This document shows, in pieces, positions 24,401 to 36,400 of a stretch of DNA of 64,000 nucleotides. The stretch lies in contig SSNP01000145.1 of the NCBI GenBank assembly GCA_006937955.1, positions 187,308 to 251,307 on the forward strand. Direction: 5' to 3'. The notes beneath the pieces were generated by a model that searched no databases, was not told the DNA's origin, and worked only from the letters and a program-made list of their open reading frames with translations. Source of the DNA: Pachypanchax playfairii (taxonomy: Eukaryota; Chordata; Actinopteri; Cyprinodontiformes; Aplocheilidae). Made by a program: the position numbers and the translations under genes. Position 1 is the first letter of the stretch. Every line of letters starts with the position of its first letter.

Positions 24401-27400
24401 TGGTAACGGGGGGAAAGCTGATCGCTCTGCGTCACAGCGCTTCTGCGTGCAGTGATGACAATAGCATTGCATTGGTTGACTGATGACGGTGATGATGGTG
24501 ACTGCACAGGTACTAATGAGAGCTTTACAGTTCTTCAGGAGGCGCCTCCTCTTCAGATAGAGGCGCTGGGTCATCAACCGACTGCAGAGGAAGTGAGGGG
24601 AGGTAGACAAACAGCCGAAAGCGCGGTATTTTAGATTTTTTTATTTTTGGATGAATATTTTGAAAAATCCGCGAAGTGGTAAATCCATGAAAGTCGAACC
24701 GCGAAGTAGTGAGGGATCACTGTACTTACGTTTTTACAGTCCTCTGGCTTCATTCATATAGGTTCATATTTCCTAGCCCCCGTGAAAGATTTAGAGTTTA
24801 ATTTCAAGCTCGATGAATTCAAACAGTCTCTGATTTATTGTGATCCAAACAGCCCTTTAAAATTTTTATATTGTGCACACTGATCTTGTGATGAGGATAA
24901 ATTTGAGATATGTTATGCACCTGTAGATAATACCTTCCTATGCTCCAACATAAAATTTTTAAACTAAAATTTCTTCATAATCTAAAAAACACAAAATTAG
25001 CACTGTGTATTACCACTGCGTATGCTTTGAAAATGTATAAAAGAAACCTTGTAGAAGAAATGATGGTCCTTTTTTCTCTTTTTTTATTTTGAATATTTCA
25101 CATCTCCATGTCCAGAAGAATGTGAGGCTGCCTGACCTTCATTGTGTGTATCTTAACTTGATTGTATCTTGATTTCTTCTATCTCAAGGCTTACCAGAGA
25201 AGATCTTGCCTGTGCTCCCAGCAATAGAGACAAGGTACTGCACCAGGTGCTGGCAGTTGGTGGTTTTCCCACTGCCAGACTTGCCCAGCAGCACAATGGA
25301 CTGATCCTGCCTGGTGGTGAGCAGACTGCGGTAGGCTGACTGGGCCACAGCATAGATGTGAGGAGCTGTGTCCTCCCTCCGACAGCCTTTAAACATGTGC
25401 ATTACCTGATTGTGTAGAAAGAGCAAGTGCAAAAAAATAAAGAATGGGTAAAGAATAAAAAAAAATCTGAGAAATAACAAAAATTCATAAAACAATGAAT
25501 TCTCTTTCATAGGGTTTGTTTTGTATCTCCCACTGGGAATGCTCTAAACGTGCCTTGATCAGAAGCTCCTACAATACAATGCCAGCCACAATCAAATAGG
25601 ACAATAATCAATAATGCCAATGAAGACAAGCATTGTATTGACTTTCTTCAAAATCCTCTTCTTGCAACCAATAGAAGTTCCCTTCACTCACATGTAGCAA
25701 CTGTTTACCTGGAGCTTAACTGTCTAAAGACAGAAAACAAACTCACAAGGAGCTTTGCTCTGGGTTTACACAGGATTTTCAAGTGAAAATCAATCTCACT
25801 GGTCTCATGTACTTTCTATGTGGTGGGAGATGCGGGCAACTGGTCTGGTACTTCATGTCACTAATAAAAATATAGAAGACAATCCACCTCTGACATCCTC
25901 AGGCTGGGTTAAATTACCCCATCCCCTCAGCATTGGCCAGGTTGGCAATGGAGAACCTATTTCACTCATCAAATATCAGATCAGATATGTGATATTTCCA
26001 TAAAACAGTGTTTTATTTTCCCTGGTGGAGCAGTTGACAAACTGTTGAAATGTTGGAATTGTAGAACAGAGAGGGTTGGGTAAAATCTCCAGATATTGCC
26101 AAAAATGTATTTGGGTGTTGTGTCTGTGGTTTAGGAACAGCTGAGCCAATGAGGTCAGGCAGCAGCCACCAGAAGGTCTAAGGGCCTACTCAGCAAGACG
26201 GAAGGAGCCAGAACTAGTAAGTAAGATTGAGAGATACAAATGATTATAGTTGGTCTCCATGCACAGCTCGGGCTTTGGGACCCAAAGGTGTTTTGTTATT
26301 GGACCACTGCGACAGACATGGTTTGTCCACAACACACACCATGTTTAAACATAGGGTGGTCAAAAAGTTTACCTGGTACTAGGCCACTTTGGTCCAAAGG
26401 ACTATGATCGATTTTGTAATTGCATCATCAAACGTAAGACCCTATGTCTTGGACACTCGGATAAAGAGGGATAGAGCTGTCTACTGAGCACCACCTGGTG
26501 GTGACCTGGATCCGGTAGCAGGGAAGGATGCTGGAAAGACCTGGTAAACCCATATAAGTAGTCAGGGTGAACTGAGAACCTTTGGCAGAGGTCCCTGTCG
26601 GGGAAACCTTCAACTCACAACTCTGAGAAAGTTTTTCCTGCATTCTGGGGGAGTTTGGGGATTTGAAATCTGAGTGGCTCACGTTCAGAGCCTCCACTGT
26701 GAATGCAACTCTCAGTAGTTGCTGTCAGAAAGTCACTGGTGCCTGTCATGGTAGTAACTGGAAGACCCATTGGTGGACACCAGTGGTGATGGAAGCCATC
26801 AAGCTGAAAAAAAAACTCTTTTGGACTTGACTGTCTCAGAGGACTCCTGAAGCAGCTGACAGTTAATGTGTGGCTAGAACAACAGCAGGTTCTGTGGTAG
26901 CGGAAGCTAAAACCAGAGTGCGGGAGGAATTCGAACAGGTGATGGAGAAGGACTTTCAGTTTGCTTTAGAGAGGTTCTGGCAAACTGTCCAAAAATTCAT
27001 TAAAGGATAGCAGAGCCCATCCCAGGTTGTGTTTGGTTTGGGTGGGAACTGCAAACCCAGACTGGGGATATTGTCAGGCGGTGAAAGGAGCACTTATAGG
27101 ATGGTGGCTGGATTTAGAAAGCAGAGCCTGAGGATGAGGGGGAGTCGAGTCCTTCACATTGGCAAAGGTCACCAAACCTGAATGATTATGCTAAATTCTA
27201 ATGTTCCTAATATTATCATCAAGCTGAAATATCTGAATGTATACACATTTCTCATAATCATCTCTACATGAGTGTGAATCTGCCTGACATTTATAGTGTT
27301 CTTATAAAATAACGAATCCAGCTTTATTATCTTCCTTTGCTGACAGATAAAAAAAAAGTTTGAATAACCAGCTTAAAGTGTAACTGTTAATGAGATTTAG

Positions 27401-30400
27401 GACCAAATACATATGGATAAACATAATCACATCAATGCAGCAGGTCGACAACAGCTGCGTCAGGCTGGTCGAGTCATATTCCACTCACCTTCTCAGAGTA
27501 CATGGAGGTTGGGCTGAGAGGGTTTATGACCACCATGTTGGGTCCAGCATAGGAATGGATGACATTGCCTCCATAGCGTTGTCTCAGGCAGTGCATCACA
27601 CTGGACTCATTCAAATAAAGCAGCGAAGCCAAGTCTTCTGATCGGTCATATGATGGTGGATTAGCCTACACATGGACCAAACCATGGAAAAAGAAAAATG
27701 ATTTATTATATTAACCAACTGATCATTTACAAAATAAATCAATAAAATCTAGCCTGCATCAATTCACTAGTGCAAGTTTAATGTCAGCTGTACCAACTTC
27801 CTAAAAATGCTGTAGGAAGTTATGCCCCCCTTCAAGAATGTCTACAAACTCCAGATTTTGTAGGAACAGGGAAATTTGTATGAACCCATAGTTCATGAGA
27901 ACCTTTGAGACATCAGGAGATAATGGAAGAATCCACATGAGCTTTTTGAAGCTTACCACTCAACAGCTGCAGAGGACAAGTCTGGTCCATGGGAGATTTC
28001 CAAGCCAACTCGGAGCTGACTGACCCCCTGTATTTGAGTTTTGTCTTCAAGGTATTACCTTGGGCTTTTCAATTAGTTTGAGAGATTATTGCTGCTGAGT
28101 TTTCTTTGTATTCTCTCCAATATTTTACTGATCTTGAATTTTGATGAAAGTGGTTTTTAGGCTGCACAATAGTGAAATTGGCAGCACTGCTGCCTTGCAG
28201 CAAGGTCTGACACCCAAACCTTTCTGCATGGAGTTTGCATTTTCTCTTTTCCGTGAGTGTGTTTTATTGAGGGACTCAGATTGCAACATACAAACCAAAA
28301 ACATGCATGTTAGGTTAAATAGAAGATGGTATTGTTCACGACCATCAGTGGCAGTAGGACCTCCTCCTCTGAGTAACAGATAAACCTGTACATGTGCAGC
28401 TGATGCTAGTTCATCCCAGTATAGCTATGCCGTTACTTGTTGGTCAAAGTGTGTGATTCTTATTTGTGTGAACATTAATATTAGAACAGTAACATCTCAG
28501 AAGCACATTGTACTTACTTTTTCTATGTCATCTTCATCCACATCCAGTATTGTCCCATCATTCTCCAGTTTGATTTTCACCTTTCCATCTGGCAGTGAGC
28601 TAATTTCCTCCTTCACCACTGTGGCTGCAAATGTAAGATGGTGCTTCAGAGGTATTCTAGTGACTTTGTCAGGTCCAAAGTCACAATATCAGATCAGTCA
28701 CCCCAGTGAGTCAGTAATGCTGCCTCCTAAAGGCTGTGAGGTAGTACAATTCTCTCTGCTGAGAGGGGGAAACTCATGGTTGATCAGCTGAGTGGGAGCA
28801 CCTGTCTGCAGTTCATAAACAGATTGAGTCTACACATCAGAGTGGATATAGCAGACAACAGAGAAAACTGTTCAGCTTGGGGGAAACCACAAAGAGGCTA
28901 CTGGTATGGACTGATACTGACAGCATTTAAGTAATTATCTAAATGAAATAGCCTGCTTGGATTTGATTTTGTATCTTATGTTCCTGTTTGAAATAATGTA
29001 TTGTTTAAAGTGCTGCAGGTGATAGACTGATTGCATTCTTTGATGTTAAAGTTTGAAATGTTAAAATGGCAAATATTGCAAGTTAAATCTATTTAAGTTA
29101 AAGTAACACTATTTAAAGATATTTTACATTTTCATTTTTTTCCATTCTGAGAGTGATGATTGTGTAATTCTGGTTCTATTTGAAGGTTTTCAATCTGATT
29201 TACCTCAACATAAATTGTGAAGAGGAAAAGAGATGGTCTTGTGCTTATCTATGGTTGAGCATAGATAAGCTTGGGCAGAAGCCGAACAGACAGAACTCGA
29301 CAGACTTTGAAATTCTGAATGAAGACTTAAGGACAACCTACTCTTCTGACTCCATGCAAAGCATGATATAGTAACTTAATGTCTTCTGTTGTATATTTGT
29401 GGTTTTAATATATACAGTACTCTGCAAAAGTTTTAGCCAGAGGAAAAAGCTCTAAATGAAATCCATATTTGTTGTGAGCAGCTGTTTACTGTTAACTTTA
29501 AAACAGGATCAATTCTTCAAGATGCACATGCAGCCAGTCTATGATGGAACTCTGTCACTACTTGAAGACACATCTACAAATTTTCTGTCATCATCATCAA
29601 ACTTTATTGACAGATACAGAATCCAGAATTAAAAATAAGTTCAAAACAAACACACAGGAGAGAATCATAAAAAAACAGATGTAAAATAAAAATGAATACA
29701 GTGGGGCAAAAAAGTATTTAGTCAGCCACCAATTGTGTAAGTTCTCCCACTTAAAAAGATCAGAGAGGCCTGTAATTTTCATCATAGGTATACCTCAACT
29801 ATGAGAGACAAAATGAGGAAATAAAATCCAGAAAATCACATTGTCTGATTTTTAAAGAATTTATTTGCAAATTATGGTGGAAAATAAGTATTTGGTCAAT
29901 AACAAAAGTTAATCTCAATACTTTGTTATATAGCCTTTGTTGGCAATGACAGAGGTCAAACGTTTTCTGTAAGTCTTCACAAGGTTTTCACACACTGTTG
30001 CTGGTATTTTGGCCCATTCCTCCATGCAGATCTCCTCTAGAGCAGTGATGTTTTGGGGCTGACGCTGGGCAACACGGACTTTCAACTCCCTCCAGAGATT
30101 TTCTATGGGGTTGAGATCTGGAGACTGGCTAGGCCACTCCAGGACCTTGAAATGCTTCTTACGAAGCCACTCCTTCGTTGCCCGGGCGGTGTGTTTGGGA
30201 TCATTGTCATGCTGAAAGACCCAGCCACGTCTCATTTTCAATGCCCTTGCTGATGGAAGGAGGTTTTCACTCAAAATCTTACGATACATGGCCCCATTCA
30301 TTCTTTCCCTTACACGGATCAGTCGTCCTGGTCCCCTTGCAGAAAAACAGCCCCAAAGCATGATGTTTCCACCCCCATGCTTTACAGTAGGTATGGTGTT

Positions 30401-33400
30401 CTTTGGATCCAACTCAGCATTCTTTCCCCTCCAAACACGACAAGTTGAGTTTCTACCAAAAAGTTCTATTTTGGTTTCATCTGACCATATGATGTTCTCC
30501 CAATCCTCTTCTGGATCATCCAAATGCTCTCTAGCAAACCGCAGACGGGCCTGGACGTGTCCTGGCTTCAGCAGGGGGACACGTCTGGCACTGCAGGATT
30601 TGAGTCCCTGGCGGCGTAGTGTGTTACTGATGGTAGCCTTTGTTACTTTGGTCCCAGCTCTCTGCAGGTCATTCACTAGGTCCCTCCGTGTGGTTCTGGG
30701 ATTTTTGCTCACCGTTCTTGTGATCATTTTGACCCCACGGGGTGAGATCTTGCGTGGAGCCCCAGATCGAGGGAGATTATCAGTGGTCTTGTATGTCTTC
30801 CATTTTCTAATAATTGCTCCCACAGTTGATTTCTTCACACCAAGCTGCTTACCTATTGCAGATTCAGTCTTCCCAGCCTGGTGAAGGTCTACAATTTTGT
30901 TTCTGGTGTCCTTTGACAGCTCTTTGGTCTTGGCCATAGTGGAGTTTGGAGCGTGACTGTTTGAGGTTGTGGACAGGTGTCTTTTATACTGATAACGAGT
31001 TCACACAGGTGCCATTAATACAGGTAACGAGTGGAGGACCGAGGAGCCTCTTAAAGAAGTTACAGGTCTGTGAAAGCCAGAAATCTTACTTGTTTGTAGG
31101 TGACCAAATACTTATTTTCCACCATAATTTGCAAATAAATTCTTTAAAAATCAGACAATGTGATTTTCTGGATTTTTTTTCCTCATTTTGTCTCTCATAG
31201 TTGAGGTATACCTATGATGAAAATTACAGGCCTCTCTGATCTTTTTAAGTGGGAGAACTTACACAATTGGTGGCTGACTAAATACTTTTTTGCCCCACTG
31301 TAAATAAATGGATAAAAATTCAGAGCAGATACTTATACCAGTGACGCCACAGTTCTGACTGGAAACGGGTGGCACTAATATTGACATTAGTCAAGCTCTT
31401 ATTAATTACATCTTCACATTGCATGAAATGTTTTTATCCCAGCAGAAACGAACAGATGACTGGCACTCTCCCATCGAGGTCTTTTTAGCAGAATTCTTAA
31501 ACAGTCATTATATGCTACATTGCGTTTCCGTAGGCTCGACTGCTTGTAATTGGACCACAGGTGTGCTGTGGACAGCTGGGTACCATACACTTTGAAAAGT
31601 GTCATTTTCACTGCATCAGAACACACACCGAACTTACACACAAGCATGTTGGCATGTGCATACAGCATGCAGCATTGCTGGTAGGGATGGGACGATACAC
31701 TTAAACTCACGATACGATGCACCTCGATATGTCAGAGTAACGAAACGATATGTCACGATACGATATCAAAAAAGAAAAAATATTACTATATAATAACAAC
31801 TTGTTTATTTTTGTTTCAGTTGCACACACGGAAACACAAGGCCTAACAGGATAGCGCTTTTCATGTTTTTACTGAAGAGTTTTCTCTTCATGCTGAGTTA
31901 CTATGATTGGACACCTCTCTGAAACATGCTTTTGTGCAGAAAATAATGTGCAGCGATCGCGTGTGCAGCCTGATGAGGCTGAGTCACAGATATTACACGA
32001 GCTAATCAAAATTTTGCTTTTGCTTTGATCAACAACAATACACTACGAAGGGACAGGTCCCATTCTAAGACGTTGAAGCCGCTGCAATACGAACCATCAG
32101 CTTGAAAAGGTAGTGCGGTCGCGCGCGCAGCTGCACCTGTTTGCAGAGTCACATAATGTAACTGGAGCTAATAGGCTCGACTGGGGGCGGCTGTGGCTCA
32201 GTGGCTAGAGCGGTCGTCCTCCAATTTGAAGGTTGGTGGATCGATCCCAGCTTCCACTGCCACATGTCGAAGTGTCCTTGGGCAAGACACTGAACCCCAT
32301 GTTGTCCCCTGATCTGCGTATCGGGTTGTGTGAGTGTTAGCCCCTACCCTCTCCCCCCGGTTTACGTAACGGGTTGCGTGAATGGGTGAATGCAAAACCT
32401 TGTAGTGTGAAAGCGCTTTGAGTGGTCTGAATGACTAGAAAACACTATACAAATACAGGACATTTACCATTTACCAATAGCGTTGGCTAACAGTGTACCA
32501 GTAGAGAAGAGCCTCATTCTATGACGCCAATCCGCTTCAGGGCAAACTATCGGCTCGAAACGATACAGATCAGAGCTGCTCCTCTCATCCAAATATTCCT
32601 CCATTTCACCTGTCCCTCTCTGGCGCGTGTCAGTCAGAGTGACATGTCAGTCACAGCACAGAATGCCATGCCTCCTTAGTCCGCCAGTCACTCCCATTTT
32701 CATGTCATTTTTTAAATCTCAGACTGTATCCGGGGAGGGGGGTAAGTTTTCCTTTAAGCAGTTTCACTAGGCCTTTAAAATCTGATATACAGTGGGGCAA
32801 AAAAGTATTTAGTCAGCCACCAATTGTGCAAGTTCTCCCACTTAAAAAGATCAGAGAGGCCTGTAATTTTCATCATAGGTATACCTCAACTATGAGAGAC
32901 AAAATGAGGAAGAAAAATCCAGAAAATCACATTGTCTGATTTTTAAAGAATTTATTTGCAAATTATGGTGGAAAATAAGTATTTGGTCACCTACAAACAA
33001 GTAAGATTTCTGGCTTTCACAGACCTGTAACTTCTTTAAGAGGCTCCTCGGTCCTCCACTCGTTACCTGTATTAATGGCACCTGTGTGAACTCGTTATCA
33101 GTATAAAAGACACCTGTCCACAACCTCAAACAGTCACGCTCCAAACTCCACTATGGCCAAGACCAAAGAGCTGTCAAAGGACACCAGAAACAAAATTGTA
33201 GACCTTCACCAGGCTGGGAAGACTGAATCTGCAATAGGTAAGCAGCTTGGTGTGAAGAAATCAACTGTGGGAGCAATTATTAGAAAATGGAAGACATACA
33301 AGACCACTGATAATCTCCCTCGATCTGGGGCTCCACGCAAGATCTCACCCCGTGGGGTCAAAATGATCACAAGAACGGTGAGCAAAAATCCCAGAACCAC

Positions 33401-36400
33401 ACGGAGGGACCTAGTGAATGACCTGCAGAGAGCTGGGACCAAAGTAACAAAGGCTACCATCAGTAACACACTACGCCGCCAGGGACTCAAATCCTGCAGT
33501 GCCAGACGTGTCCCCCTGCTGAAGCCAGGACACGTCCAGGCCCGTCTGCGGTTTGCTAGAGAGCATTTGGATGATCCAGAAGAGGATTGGGAGAACATCA
33601 TATGGTCAGATGAAACCAAAATAGAACTTTTTGGTAGAAACTCAACTTGTCGTGTTTGGAGGGGAAAGAATGCTGAGTTGGATCCAAAGAACACCATACC
33701 TACTGTAAAGCATGGGGGTGGAAACATCATGCTTTGGGGCTGTTTTTCTGCAAGGGGACCAGGACGACTGATCCGTGTAAAGGAAAGAATGAATGGGGCC
33801 ATGTATCGTAAGATTTTGAGTGAAAACCTCCTTCCATCAGCAAGGGCATTGAAAATGAGACGTGGCTGGGTCTTTCAGCATGACAATGATCCCAAACACA
33901 CCGCCCGGGCAACGAAGGAGTGGCTTCGTAAGAAGCATTTCAAGGTCCTGGAGTGGCCTAGCCAGTCTCCAGATCTCAACCCCATAGAAAATCTCTGGAG
34001 GGAGTTGAAAGTCTGTGTTGCCCAGCGTCAGCCCCAAAACATCACTGCTCTAGAGGAGATCTGCATGGAGGAATGGGCCAAAATACCAGCAACAGTGTGT
34101 GAAAACCTTGTGAAGACTTACAGAAAACGTTTGACCTCTGTCATTGCCAACAAAGGCTATATAACAAAGTATTGAGATTAACTTTTGTTATTGACCAAAT
34201 ACTTATTTTCCACCATAATTTGCAAATAAATTCTTTAAAAATCAGACAATGTGATTTTCTGGATTTTTTTTCCTCATTTTGTCTCTCATAGTTGAGGTAT
34301 ACCTATGATGAAAATTACAGGCCTCTCTGATCTTTTTAAGTGGGAGAACTTACACAATTGGTGGCTGACTAAATACTTTTTTGCCCCACTGTATCAGTGT
34401 TATCCAGAGTGTCGATTTCTCTCACATTCCTTCGGATTTCTGGGCAGCTCAGTGCTGCTGAGACAGCTGCTTGTTGCTCCAGGTAGCGCGCTAGCATGTC
34501 GTAAGTGCTATTCCACCTGGTCTGGACATCAGTGATGAGTCTAGTCTTTATTTCGCGATCCATTTTTTTCAAACTCGATGCGTTTCGTCACGTTTTGTAT
34601 CGCGATATTTCGCCAAACAATATTTCGTCCCATCCCTAATTTACAATAGGGTTTACCACTCAAATTCAAATCCAAATTTTAGTTGTCACACACACAGTCA
34701 TACATAGTATGATATGCTTTGAAATGCTCAGGCAACTGCCTGTAACCTCAAGGGTACTAAAAATTGAGAAATATACGTAGAAAACAGTAATTTAAAAACA
34801 GCAAACAATATAAAAAACAGTAAAAAGAATAGACCAAAATCTAAAATGAAAATAAGGGAATGTCCAGGGGTTGTGCAAAAGTATGTATGCATGTGGATAT
34901 CCATGGACCTTAAATGACCACCATCTGTGATGTGCAAAAATGCAAACATGCATGAATGTCATTGAATGTGCAATGTCCACGAATGTCTGGGGAATGTGCA
35001 GCTGTGCATGAGTGTACAGGTGTTTAAAGGGTTGGTTTTAGTCCTATGTGTGGTTGAGAGACTGTATTTCATGAGAGAAGAAGCTCCTCAGTCTCTCAGT
35101 GTTGGCCTTCAGGGAGGGGAAACACTTTCCTGGCTGCCAAGCAGTTTTCACCACGGTGTTGATGTGATAGGTCCTGCGTGATGTTAACACCGATGTATTT
35201 GAAACTGTTCACTCTCTCCACTGGGCTCTTGTTGATTACAGGTGTCTGGTAGTTCCTTTCCCGTTGAGTGCTGTAGTCCACTATCAACTCCTTTGTCTTT
35301 TTGACATTTAGGAGGAGGTTGTTCCTCTGGCACCAGTTCTTCAGGTTCCTAATTTCCTTTAGGTAGGCCGACTTGTCGTGGTCAGAGATCAGGCCCACCA
35401 CAAAAGTGTCGTCAGCAAACTTGATGGTGGTGGAGCTGATAGTGGCCACACAGTCATACGTGTACAAAGAGTACAGCAGGGGGCTCAGAACACAACCCTG
35501 GGGGGCTCCAGTGTTGAGAGTGAGGAAGGCTGAGACATGTCCACCCATCCTTACTGCCTGTGGTCTGCCAGTTAGGAAGTTAGAGATCCACTGGCACAGA
35601 GATGGGCTGAGTCCCAGGTGCTCCAGCTTGGTAGTGAGTATGGAAGGGATCATGGTATTAAATGCTGAGCATTTTAAATGAAGAGCATTTTAACATAATT
35701 ATCTCTCCTAGTGCCCAGATGAGTGAGTGATGTGTGAAGGAGGTGAGAGATGGCATCGTCAGTTGAATGATTTGGAGGGTAAGCAAACTATAGTGGGTCA
35801 AGTGTGCCCGGTAATGAAGAAATTATGTCCTTAACCAGCCGCTCAAAGCACTTCATCACTACTAAGGTGAGGGCTACAAGGCGATAATCACTGAGGGAAA
35901 CAGGGTGGGGTTTCTTCGGAACAGGAACAAGGATGGACTCTTTAAAGCATGTATGGATCACTGACTGAGGTAAAGAGAGGTTGAATATCTCTGTAAACAC
36001 AGGTGCTAGCTAGCCTGACCAATCAGATCCTCCTGCATTATGTTCAAATGCAGGAGGGTCTGACACCGGAGCCGCACCCGATCATTTCCGCGTCAAATTT
36101 TAGGTCGGACCAATTACATATCACCTTTTTTGAGCGTCATCCTGAAAACACTGAACTAGCGTTTTCCACCCAGAGCACAACATTCAACATGGCGGACTCG
36201 GCTGTGGATGAAGTGTTTACTTCTGTGTTTGCACACTGTTTGCTTGGGGCGGTCAAATACGTGAACCGAGTGTGCAATGACACCTCGTATTCACAAGTTT
36301 TTGATACAAAAGCGACAACTGTCATTAATATTCGTCTTTTCTCCTCCATTAAACATGGCACTGTAGCTACCATTACGGCTCCGCTCGCTAAACCTTTTGT

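Larger units (their letters stand above)
31682..34638 (-). mobile_element. hAT element remnant with nested SINE and Tc1 copy C
   Basis: Matching 14-bp inverted ends TAGGGATGGGACGA (31682-31695 and, on the other strand, 34625-34638), both followed by CGATA/ATTTCG-rich sequence. Inside are a SINE (32183-32475), Tc1 copy C (32790-34391) and a hAT transposase fragment on the minus strand. I could not find an 8-bp target duplication, so the outer bounds may be slightly off. Confidence 0.65.

Noticed and set aside
32183..32260. Possible tRNA gene
   Set aside because: A and B boxes are present but there is no paired acceptor stem or CCA-side structure, and the sequence continues as a SINE body.
29699..34391. 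Composite element formed by Tc1 copies B and C moving together
   Set aside because: Each copy has its own TA duplication and the DNA between consists of unrelated LINE, hAT and SINE pieces, so independent insertions are simpler.
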